From Moniliella sp. 'wahieum' (Eukaryota > Basidiomycota > Moniliellomycetes > Moniliellales > Moniliellaceae): a stretch of DNA of 64,000 nucleotides. The notes under the pieces were generated by a model, which did not search any database, was not told the DNA's origin, and was given only the letters and a program-made list of their open reading frames with translations. Location of the stretch: assembly GCA_003971905.1 (NCBI GenBank), contig RSEE01000125.1, forward strand, positions 114,340 to 178,339, written 5' to 3'. Shown here piece after piece: positions 9,659 to 19,294 of the stretch. Every line of letters starts with the position of its first letter. Within the stretch, counting starts at the first letter, position 1. A program made the translations under genes and the position numbers.

Positions 9659-12600
9659 GGGTCCCGCGGGGCGGTGGGCGGGGAGCAAGTCGGCTTCGGA
9701 GCGAGCGCGTAGGCGGCGCGGATGGACGCTCTGAACAAGGGTGAGAATGGTATTCTGTACCACCTTGAGCGCCTTGGCCGGGGGCAAGGGACCTTCCTCG
9801 GTCGCATGTGCCGGGACAAAGATCGCGGGCACGGCCAGGTCGGAAGAGGCAAAGAGCTGAGCGATCCGTTGGGCACTAGCTTCTTGCGGTACCTCCTTGG
9901 CTGCAGGCGGCGACTCGGCCGACCCAATCCGTTCCATAACATGCGCCAGGTGCTCTTTCCACGTCTCGTGGTTCGCACGCGCCATGTTGTGAAACACTTG
10001 CAGATCTGCGCGTGCGCAAGGACAAAGGTCAGTAGTCTGGAGCAAGACGCGCGGTCCAAGCCCCCGAGAGGAGGAGGAACCGAGAACCAAAACCAAAACC
10101 AAAAAGAAGACGTACCAGGAAACGCGCCTGCCAACGCTTCAAAGTGCGGCACGGCAAACACCTCCATAAAGTAAATCTGGCCGCGGGCCAGGGCAAACTC
10201 CTCGGGCAATTGACGGAGGGGAACCGAGTGGGCGGCGTACAAAGTGCCAGACATGTGGTGTCCGCCGCCGCCACCGGCACGACACACGCTTGAGCGGCAC
10301 TGCATCGTCGTAGCGAGCTTTCGGACGATGGACAGTCCGATTCGTCCCCTTCCACCTCGGCGTCCGACTCGTCGGTTGAGCAAGAGGGACTGTCGACCTG
10401 CGCTGGCGCCGCACCCACCGTGACGGGCAACGCGCAGCCCTGCTCCAAATCACGTTGTCGTGCCCACTCCCTCCGAAGCGCAACGGACCAGTGCCGGCCG
10501 ATCGGAAGGCGGCGCAGCGGATTGCATATGTCACTCGACTTGAGCAAGGCGCAGCACAGAAGCGTGACCTGGTCCGTGGTAAAGCACGCATCATGGCACC
10601 TGTCTCGTGGACCGAGGTGGTAGCCTCCGTCAGGTGCGGCGTCAAACTCTGCAGAGCAGAGAGGTAGTTAAAGTGCAAGGCCATGTCGGTGGAGAGGATG
10701 CACATGTGCATCAGTTCGCCCAGCCGCGTGCGCTTTTGCGCACGTCGGGGCGCACAGGGCAGAACCAAGTTGGCCAACACGTCGCTCGGCGGCGGAGGCT
10801 CGTCGTACGCGCACGCCTCAAAAATAAGAGTGTCGAGACCGTAGGCAGCATGCACTCCTCCAGCATCAGCGCGTGGTAGTTTTCCAACGGCGACTTGCCC
10901 TCGAACGCTTGGCTCAGGGGGGCCTTGCCGTTGACGAGGAATTTATTGGATAAGCCCATGTGGCCTGCATCGTGTCCAATCGCGGCAAAGAGAACCATCA
11001 GCACATCCGCTGGCTCCAGCGGGGAGCGGACAATGTGGGCAGCGGCCTGGGCCCACTGCCGGCCCATGTGGGGCACTCGCTCAATCAAGAACTGCGTGGG
11101 CGGTATGGCGCCAATCTGGACAAGAAAGTAGTAGGATGCCTGGAACACGTCAACAGCATGCACAAAATTGTGGTAGGCCACCGCGGGGCGTAGAGGCGTC
11201 GGATCGAGTGCAAAAAGCCCGAGATGGAGGAAAGCGTGATGCCCAAGTGATCGCCCAAGGTCCGATAAGGTGGCAGGGGCGTGTCGAGGGGCGTATCGAG
11301 TCGCGGTTCCCTTCCACCGAGCGAGGCGAGATATCGTTCGGCTTCGGCTACGCTGGCAGGCATGTAGAATGCCGTTTCAAACACCAGCTCGCACAGCATG
11401 GCCAATTCGTTCTCTTCCAACCCATGTGGCGCAAATTCCCAGGAATTGGTTAGCGCCGCCATCTCGACCCGCGACCGAGGCATCCGCGTTCTCCGTGGCC
11501 GAGATCGGCTGCGATGCGTGCGGGGCCTAGGCCCCGTAGAATCATTACTAAATGCACGCGTCATCGCTCGTTCGGTGGGGCAGGTGAGGGTGGCGGTGGA
11601 GCTACGATGCGAGGGAGCCGAGGGAGCAGCATTAGGGATGATGGGGGGCTCCCCAACGGCATCCAGTACCACTTCTTCTTCCTCGCCCGAAGGCGCGGCC
11701 GGCGCATCGGCCAGAGGCAATGTGTTGTGGGTAGGAGAAGGGCTGTAGGAAGCCGGCTTGGAAAAGGAGTAGGCCTCCAACCCTTTGCGCAGCTGTTCCA
11801 TTGTCCCATCTGCCTCGGAGCCATGGGGGACACGTGCTGGGCCCAGCTGGGTCCCCGGTCGGAAGCGCCGCATCCGCCGTCGCTGGCCGCGGCAATTTCC
11901 TTCTTCTCCTTCTCAGCGGCGTGGAAGCAACAGGGCGTAAGCGATGCCCATCCGGCTCGGCGGGAATGCCACCTGGATCAGAAGGGGTAATGGACTGGGA
12001 TGGCTCCTGGCTCGGTCCAGCTGCCAAGTCGGCCGTGCTGCCCTGCGCACCAAAGGAGAGCGGGTGGTTTCTGGCTCCGCCATACTCGTACTGGAACGCC
12101 GACAAGAGCTGGTTGATGGCAGTGGTGGCGATGGGTGCGGTGACCTGGCGCCGCCCCCGGCCTGAGGCCGGGCTGGTGGGCGTCTCGACGGCTTGAGGCG
12201 AGGTGCGGGGGGTAGTGGTGCGGCCTGCGGCCGGGACAAGAGGCGAGGCACTGGCGCGGCTGGTGGGGCGGGAGGGGATGGGGTGGGGCACTGCGTCGAC
12301 TTCAACGGGCCAGGGGTGGGTGGAGACATGGCCACGAAAACTGCTTCCGCGCGAGCAGGCGGAAGGGGTGGAAGCAGAAGAGTGCAGCAGGCGCTCGTCC
12401 GAGCGAGGGTGACTGCGCAGCCTGGGCATGGGCATCGGGCTGGGGGGGTCGTCGCCAGCGGGGGAGAGACGGACGGTGCCGGCGGAGCCTACGCTGGCTG
12501 CACTGCCGCGCCGGTCGTCGAGATCGATGCCAAAGCCGAGCACGGCGGACGGGGGGCGCGTCGGGGTCGCCATGGGGGCGAGGCGGGTCTTGCGAGTCGG

Positions 12601-13073
12601 GGGCAGGGGGGCGGGAGCATGCTTCCATGGCCGAGGCAGCCAGCGGGAGGGGCGGAAGATGCGGGAGCGCAGGGGCGGGGCGCTGGGTGGCTGGGCCTGG
12701 GCCTGGGCCTGGGCCTGGGCGTGGGGCGGAGGCGGAGGCAGCGGCTGGGGCGGAGGGGAGCGGGAGCGGGAGCGGGAGGCGGAGAAGAAGGAGGGCTGGG
12801 AGGGCTTGTCGTCGCCGTGGCTGTCGCGGGTGGCGAGGCTGGTGGGAGCGCTCTCCTCGCTGGACCAAGAGCCGTGGTGCTCGGAGCCGTCGTGGCTGCT
12901 GGGGGCGGAGGAGGAGCGCGGGAGCGGGCATCGAGCAGGGCGGCGTCCCAGGCGGCGGCAGTGGCGGCGGCGGGGGGCGGGGGCTGGCGGTGGGGCTGGC
13001 GGCTGCGGTGGGTGCTGCGGCTGGTGCGGATGCTGGCGCGGGGGCTGGGCCTGGGCACGACGGGCACCGACAT
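9653..13073 (-). CDS. class I 3',5'-cyclic-nucleotide phosphodiesterase
   Basis: The catalytic domain is clear: VAYHNFVHAVDVFQ (HNxxHA metal motif), FAAIGHDAGHMGLSNKFLV (HDxxH), CILSTDMALHFNYLSAL, ALLKSSDICNPLRR (metal Asp) and ARGQIYFMEVFAVPHFEALA (the invariant Gln). It hydrolyses cAMP and so tunes PKA signalling. An intron at 10006-10115 (GTACGT...CAG) is solid. Downstream comes LQVFHNMARANHETWKEHLA and a basic tail ending at 9653. Frame breaks, apparently one missing base each, occur near 11186, 10855, 10582 and 10300. Upstream of the domain (11632-13073) a long Ser/Pro/Ala-rich, low-complexity frame with AQAQAQAQ and SRSRSRS tracts is probably its disordered N-terminal extension. The start at 13073 (MSVPVVPRPSP) is tentative. 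An acidic Ser/Asp insert lies near 10360. Confidence 0.8.
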
Positions 13074-13448
13074 GGCGGGGCGGGGGAGGTGGTAGTCGGG
13101 GCGGAGGGGGGGCAGATGGACCGCACACGGCACGGCAAGCAGCACCCAAGGAAGCGAGAAGGCCAGCGTGCGGCTGCTTCGCTGTGCTGTGGGTGCGGTG
13201 GGTGCTGGGCCAGGTGACTTGGTGACGAGCCCTGGTGATGCGACGCTTCAACTGCACGCGTGACTAGTGAGCAATGGCCACTGACCGGTGACTGGGCCAC
13301 CGCGCCTTGGCCGCAGCGACAGTGACATGTGACATGTGACGAGCGATGCATGATGCCGGCCACACACCCGCAATGCATGACCAGAGCGGGCTGCGACCAA
13401 CCACGCGTCGCCACCCCCTCGGCCTCACCCTTCGCCTTGCATGTTCAG

Positions 13449-13511
13449 CTGCCGCCTGCCCGCTGCCCGCTGCGCGTTGAACGTTGAACGTTGAACGTTG
13501 AACGTTGAGAG
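13449..13511 (+). repeat. heptamer-register array with switching unit
   Basis: Nine consecutive 7-mers in one register: ctgccgc, then ctgcccg twice, ctgcgcg, ttgaacg four times, and ttgagag. The unit changes from a GC-rich to an AT-richer sequence without losing the 7-nt phase. Confidence 0.9.
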
Positions 13512-14270
13512 CGGCGCCCCGCCCGGTCGGGTGTTGGGGCCAACCCCTCTCGCCCCGTGGCTGGCGCCAGGCACCCCCTCCACACTCGTCCCCTGCCCCG
13601 GCCCACCCACTGCCCCTGTGCCTGCCGCGACTCACACCGTTGGTCTGCCCGCTGCCTGCAGGCAGTGGATGGTGTGCTGGCTCTCCCCGCACACGCACTG
13701 GCCCTGTGCCCCGCCCTGGCCAACCTACCCCCCGTCCTCTGCCGTCCTGCCGCAGCCCTTTTTTCCCCTGGCCAGCCAGACTGGGGCCGCCCGGCGCAAC
13801 CCCACTCGCCTCAAATTCAAATTTCAAGCCGCTGCGCTGGCCTGCTTGCACTAGTAACCGATAACCCCGCCGACGCTGTGGCCAGCCCCGGCCAGGCTGG
13901 GCTGCCAGTTTTGTTTGGCCTCTTCTCCACCCCTCGGTTCAAACAGTTTTCTCAAATCTCTGTCTGTCTCCGCATCCAAGTTCAAACCCTGCCGCGGGCC
14001 TCGCCCCACCGCCTTGCAACACTCAGCCTGCGTACTCACCCGCTCCATCATCCGTACCGCAGTATAGATTCTTCAAGCTTCACATCTTCCAGCTCTCTGG
14101 CCATTCATGCGCACCATGCCCATCCCCTCGGTCTCGAGCTTCACATCGCCTGTGGCTGGCTTGTCCATCCCGCATCCATCCGACGGCCATGTCTGCCCAC
14201 ACCCCACCACGCCCCCACCCTTGGCCTTCGCTTACCATCGTCATGCATCATGCACCACTAGCATCGCTGG

Positions 14271-14298
14271 CCAGTGGCTAGTGGTCATCGGTCACCGG
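14271..14298 (+). repeat. heptamer-register array (drifting unit)
   Basis: Four consecutive 7-mers: ccagtgg, ctagtgg, tcatcgg, tcaccgg. Adjacent units share about five of seven bases while first and last share fewer. Confidence 0.8.
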
Positions 14299-14932
14299 TC
14301 TCATAGTCCCAAGAAGATAGGTATCTGACACTGCCCCCCCCACACCCAGCCGAGGGGGGCACACCAAGGCACACACGCCACACGGGTCGCACTGCCCCCC
14401 GCCCCATTCCCTGGTGCGGGCTTGAAGCTTGAGAGTTGGGATACATGGCACTCCGTACGTACTCAGCACGATGCTAAAAGCGCGCCACACGAGGTCACCA
14501 GTCACGTAGTCACTAGGTGCTAGTCACTAGTCACTCGTCACTACGTCACTCGTCCCATGGCGGCCCCGCAGCGCTCCAGCCTGCTTCAAGCTTCGGCGCT
14601 TACTAGTTGCTCTTCTGCCTGGCCCCTCGGACTCTGTGTTTGGGGCGCTCGCCACACGCGGCCACAGCTGCCGGGCGCTGCATGGGGACGCGGAAGCGTA
14701 GGGTTCCCGGTCACCCGGTTACCCCCTGCAGCACCTCCGGCCGCGTTTGGCAGCGGCAGTGGCTTGCCCGCACGCCCCTCCAGCACTCTCGGGGTCTTCC
14801 AGGGTCTCTGGCGCGCACGCGGGTGGCCAGCGTGGCTGGGCTGGTGGGTGCAGGCAGTGTGCCCCTGTGCGCCCCCTTGCGCCCAACGCATGTGATGCAT
14901 GTGACATGTGGCCGGCGCATGGGATGCATGGG

Positions 14933-14960
14933 ACGCATGATGCATGATGCATGATGTCCC
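14933..14960 (+). repeat. heptamer array atgcatg
   Basis: acgcatg, atgcatg twice, then atgtccc, containing the ATGCAT palindrome. It is preceded by looser 9-nt variants of the same word from 14886. A related atgcatc array lies at 15487-15511. Confidence 0.85.
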
Positions 14961-15163
14961 CACCACAGAATACCCGGCTCAGCGATACGTACATGCAGGG
15001 CTATGTCCCGCAGGCAAGTTTGAGGCGACGTCTCCACTCCTCTCGTTCCGTAGCCATCGCATTTTGCCTTTTTTTTCTCGGAGCTGGCCAATCGGGTGTT
15101 TCTCGTTTCGCAAGAGACATGGGTTCACCTAAGTACGAACACGTAACGTTCAGGCGAACACTG

Positions 15164-15226
15164 AGACGTTGAGAATTGAGAATGCCAAGTGAGATCTGAG
15201 AATTGAGAATTGAGAATTGGCAACTG
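15164..15226 (+). repeat. heptamer-register array (gagaatt family)
   Basis: Nine consecutive 7-mers in register: agacgtt, gagaatt, gagaatg, ccaagtg, agatctg, three agaattg, then gcaactg. The central ccaagtg and agatctg differ strongly from the neighbours but keep the phase. Confidence 0.85.
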
Positions 15227-15486
15227 AGAACCCCTCCCTCTCCACCGGCCACCGCACCCTCGCGTGCGAATGTGAGGGTGCTGCGAAGGTTAAGCCGATG
15301 CGGATGCAGGTTTTCTTCTCATCGATCTCACTTCTCTTCAAGCTCAAGTTCCAGCTGTCAGCGGGCTCAGCCTGCCTGAGCGCTGCTCAGGCTTAGCGCC
15401 GCTCATGCATGTCATGCATCATGTCATGTCAGGCCTGTCAGGCCTGAGCCTCAGGCCTCACAGCTCGGGCCGGTCACCCCGGTCAC

Positions 15487-15511
15487 CATGCATCATGCAT
15501 CATGCATCATG
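15487..15511 (+). repeat. heptamer array atgcatc
   Basis: Three tandem atgcatc units and a partial fourth (atgg), directly after a ggtcacc/ccggtcacc pair. The reverse complement is the atgcatg-type array at 14933. Confidence 0.85.
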
Positions 15512-16164
15512 GCTCTCTTCCAGATCATCCACAGTAATACGTCGCCGTTTTACGCTTCACTTATACTTCTCCACATCAGATGTATCCACCCACACACAAA
15601 TGACTCTTCAAAGAGACGCGTGAGGCCTGAGGACGCGTTTGCTTTTTTACGGAATTACCACACACACCCTTTGAAGGAACCCTGCCTGTCCCGACCGGTT
15701 CTCTCGTGTCGAGACGTCGTATTTTCACACCATCAAAAGTCGCGCTATTCTATGGCCAGGAGGCAGGAGGTCGGAGCGTGGAGCCAAGCCTGGCCCTGCA
15801 CCACCACATTGATCGAATTTCTTCAATTTTCTTCAACTCCCCTCATTGTGTAAAGGGCTGTTTTTGTTGGGGGCAGGGAAACCGACGCACGCTTCGGGCA
15901 GTTTTTAGTTGTTCGCCCCCATTTGCGTTGCAATAGCCGATTAATCCTGAGGCCTGAGGGGTGCTTTCTCTCTTCATCGTCACCTTGGACAGAGTGGAAA
16001 TAGCCGGGGGCTCGCCCAACGGTGCGAACGAGATCAGGGCCGGGGAGACAATTGATAATCTTCCGGAGAATGAGGCCCACCGCATGTGTGATGGGGCCGG
16101 GGAAAAACGTGTATACATTACTGCCGCATACCGCAGCACTTTCGGGAATGGGTGTGGGAACGGA

Positions 16165-16470
16165 TGGCGGGCACCAGCGGGTCCTAGTTTGCTGGTCATT
16201 GTCCTGGTTCCCTAAATGGGGTTGGCGTCAACGAGCAAAACACCCCCGAATGAGCAGGTCGGTTTCTATATAGGCGCAACATTTCTTCGTCCCAGTCGTA
16301 AGCTCTATCAATGATATGGTTGGCGGGCACCAGAGGGTACTGATCTCCTGGCGATTCCCCTGGTTCCTTAAGCGGGGTTGACGCTACCAAGCAGCGCACG
16401 CAAGATGAGCGGGTCGGTTTAGGCGTAGCTTTCCCTGTCCCACAGCCTTAAGCTCTGTCAATGATATGGA
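16165..16470 (+). repeat. diverged tandem duplication, about 150-bp unit
   Basis: The segment 16165-16320 is repeated at 16321-16470. Both copies begin tggcgggcaccag and end with (c/t)aagctctatcaatgatatgg-like sequence (one copy has ctctgtca). Shared internal landmarks are ctggttcc, gcggggtt/atggggtt, gagcaggtcggttt/gagcgggtcggttt and cccagtcgt/cccacagcc. Copies are roughly three-quarters identical by eye. No coding function is apparent. This may be part of an old repeat family or minisatellite. Confidence 0.75.
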
Positions 16471-17949
16471 TGCAGAATAGAGATGAGGATCGATCGTAAA
16501 CCTATAGTGTTTGTGAGAACAGGGGGGGCATGTGGTTGAACTGTGCTTTAATACGTTTTCATTCTGAAAGGGGAGATGATATCTTGCCCGAAACGGCGGC
16601 TCTGCCAGAGAGGGATATATCATGACAAGAAATGGTTCAGCACTTTGCGACTGAAGCAACATGCTGGGGGGGAGTCCGCATTGAGCAGAGCATGCCCACC
16701 ACACCTCCACAATACCTCCCGTATAGTGACGAGTGTGCAACGGTGACCTATAATGCCCCATCAGGCGATCGGCATCGTGGTGTATATCAAAAAAAGCTCG
16801 GTCAACCGTCGAACGTTGGTCAACGGCCTGTAGCAAGAAATGCGAAATCGGGTGTGGAGCTGGTTCAAAAAGAGCAGACGAATGAGGTTGAGGCGGAGGA
16901 AAATGAGGAGGAGGAGTACACGCCTTCGTCCCACAAATCAACCGGCTGGGCAAGTCTCTGTCATCAGCTTCTACCATACCGAAAAAAGCTCACGAGCTAT
17001 TGTCAGGGTTTGGCGGATCTTGCGCTCATATCCAATTTCTTTGTTCCGAGGGTCTGGCTCTTTTCCTGTTCTTCCGCTTCGCACCATGTCCTCTGCTCTT
17101 GCTTCTTCCCCACGAGCGATTGCGACATTATTTGATCTAGTCTCGACTCTGGTCTCCACTTCCCTAGCCCCGACTGTGACAGTGGTGACCCATAATAAGA
17201 AAGACAGAAGGTCCCTTGTGTGAAATGAGGGAGGTCCCGCCAAAGTTCAACAGTGTACAGTCACATGTCATCCCCGGCGTGACGGCCTCCCCCAACATCT
17301 TCCTTTGAGTCTGGCAAGACATCCGTGAGAAGAGAAGAGGGGTGACACTTAAAGCAAAACAGAATCGTCATGTCCACCTCTCTGGCCTCATCTATTTTCC
17401 GTGCTGCTCGGTCCAGGATCACAATGATCGCAGGAACGGAAGACTAGGAAGATTGATCAAGTACAGTGGATCATGGTTTGTACACCTTTTTTGGTATAAA
17501 TTCCTTCAGCACATCAGGGTTCATATGTGACTTCGTATGGCGAGTGAACATGGATAAGTTACCTATCCGTGGACCATATATCTGGATCTGAGCAAGGCCA
17601 AAACGGTGGGCACCCATTCCCTCACTCTACTCCATGGGGCATCTAGGCCCTTGTAGTAGTGCGCACGCACGCCCCAGGAAGGGCTAAGGAAACGTTCTAT
17701 GCCTAGGGCACGCAGGATACACCCATTTTTGTCTCACGCCATTTTCCATTATAGAAGAGACTTGCTATACAAAGTCAAGATATCAGTATACTATTGCTGT
17801 TAGCCACCCTAATACAGGCCAAACGGCTTTCCATATTTTCTGCCGGAAACCATACGGAAGAGCAGAAGTGGAGCGTTAGCCAGCCGGAGAAGAGATATAT
17901 AGGTGCTTCGGACCACCGAGATTGTAGTAGCGCCCACAGGCAGAAGTGT

Positions 17950-17956
17950 TAGGGTT
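17950..17956 (-). promoter_or_regulatory. telobox-like element upstream of SmE
   Basis: TAGGGTT (reverse of AACCCTA) lies 151-157 bp before the SmE start, the same word found twice upstream of eL33. One 7-mer match alone is weak. Confidence 0.3.
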
Positions 17957-18106
17957 CCATTCCATGGCACGCACCTGTGAAATATTTAACCCGTCCAATA
18001 TCACGTGAACCGTTACCTAATCGACAGAAATGCGTCGGGCTAATGCATCGCATCAGTTTTAGTCCCAACGCGACGCCGACGACACCCACCGACAACGAAC
18101 ACCGCC

Positions 18107-18417
18107 ATGTCCAGCAAACAGAAGGTGCTGGTGCAGCCCATCAACGTCATCTTCCGCCACCTGCAGGAGCAATCCCCCGTAAGGCTTTGGCTATACGACA
18201 ACACCGCCTCCCGTATCGAGGGCAAAATTGCTGGGTTCGACGAGTTTATGAACGTGGTCCTCACCGACGCCTACGAAGTTCAAGTCAGTTCGGGCGAGCG
18301 TCAGCGTTTGGGTATGTTCTGTCTACTCTCCTTCGGGTTCGGATGCTGACACACAGAACAGGACGCATTCTTCTGAAAGGAAGCAACATTACCCTCATCC
18401 AACCTCTCAACGCATGA
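18107..18417 (+). CDS. SME1: small nuclear ribonucleoprotein SmE
   Basis: The 86-aa protein comes from exons 18107-18311 and 18362-18417 with a 50-nt intron (GTATGT...ACAG). It has the complete Sm fold: VQPINVIFRHLQEQSPVRLW, then IEGKIAGFDEFMNVVLTDA (Sm1) and RILLKGSNITLIQPL (Sm2, with the K-G-x-N-I of SmE). Length and order match SmE rather than other Sm proteins because of the N-terminal QKVLVQPINVIF. It forms the heptameric Sm ring on U1, U2, U4 and U5 snRNAs. The frame is intact. It converges on SPC3, 208 bp away. Confidence 0.95.
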
Positions 18418-18625
18418 TGAGTCCCTGTCTTGTCCCCGCCGGTTTTGCAGCCCCGGCGAGGAGGTGAGCCGCTTGTCGTTCGCTCGAGACGAAGGATGGG
18501 GCGCTCAGTACTCCCTCTGGTGGCGGTATATTCTTCGCCCCCCCAAAAGACATATGTACTTGTAACTCTTCCGCCCCTCCTGCTTCTTCTGCCTGCTTTC
18601 TCGCTCTTCAAAGATAGTCGATCCA

Positions 18626-19294
18626 TTAGACGTCTGCCAGAGGCAGCGCGATACTGCCTGAACGAGCCTGCTCGCCATATGCCAACAATCCTACATGAGG
18701 CATCACGTTCCACCGTAATACCAACGTTGTCTCGTTCACACCCCTGCATGTAGGTCAGCATTGCAGTCGTACGCCACCCGAGAACCAAACAGCAGGATTG
18801 GAAAACGTACTTGAACGTGCGTCCTACCTCGCGCAACAGGTACTTGGCCTTGACGTGGTCCAGCACAAGATGCGCATCTTGACGGTCCTGCACAATGTGG
18901 TCCACAGCACTACTTCGTTCGACCTCCGCACCTGGCCAGGGGGAAGCGCCTTGACATCATTGGGCCTTGGCCGCAGCACACGCGTCTTTTTCTTGGGTGG
19001 CATCTCGTACACCGCACTCAGCGTGACAAACACTTGCTTCGTATTCCAGTTGAACAAGCCGCGCAAGTCGGCATCCAGCCCAAACTCGAGCGTTGCCACG
19101 TCTTGGAGCGGGCGGTGAGCATACCCATACCCCGGGCGCGCACGGAAGACTTGCAGGTCCCGCACCTCGACCGATCCGGGCAAGGGCGCGTAGCCAAATG
19201 GATAGGCCACCAGTGCGACAGCCCCCATCAAGAGAAAGAGCACGGTTGTTGCAAAGGAGGTGATGCTGTTGAAGCGCGATAATGTGCTGTGCAT
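18626..19294 (-). CDS. SPC3: signal peptidase complex subunit 3
   Basis: Exons 18812/18811-19294 and 18626-18743 are separated by an intron at 18744-18810 (GTACGT...CAG). The protein starts MHSTLSRFNSITSFATTVLF, the classic SPC3 start with its single N-terminal membrane anchor. It continues LEFGLDADLRGLFNWNTKQV and, after a frame break, DHIVQDRQDAHLVLDHVKAK. The final exon gives WNVMPHVGLLAYG and ends in ALPLADV. About 200 aa once one base is added at the GG near 18901, which also restores the expected VVLWDHIV. It is an ER-membrane subunit of the signal peptidase. A start 12 nt upstream (MIAG) is possible. The C-terminus matches the family only with this splice. Confidence 0.92.

Larger units (their letters stand above)
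13074..18106. other. 5-kb repeat-rich region without recognised genes
   Basis: Many reading frames exist but none resembles a known family. The left half (13.1-15.6 kb) is GC-rich with numerous heptamer-register arrays and palindromic microsatellites. The middle (15.96-16.5 kb) contains a diverged 150-bp tandem duplication. The right part (16.5-18.1 kb) is clearly more AT-rich. Two overlapping antisense frames at 16632-17135 (+) and 16384-16977 (-) are the longest in the AT-richer part and are unrecognised. Confidence 0.5.

Noticed and set aside
12193-13095. 300-codon Gly-rich plus-strand frame
   Set aside because: Gly/Arg/Ala low complexity, antisense to the Ser/Pro-rich N-terminal region of the phosphodiesterase; typical GC-rich antisense artefact.
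15164-15226. CRISPR-like array
   Set aside because: Units of 7 nt without spacers in a eukaryotic genome; not CRISPR.
16384-17135. Two overlapping antisense frames as genes
   Set aside because: Neither resembles a known protein, both lie in an AT-richer repeat region and no exon structure supports them.
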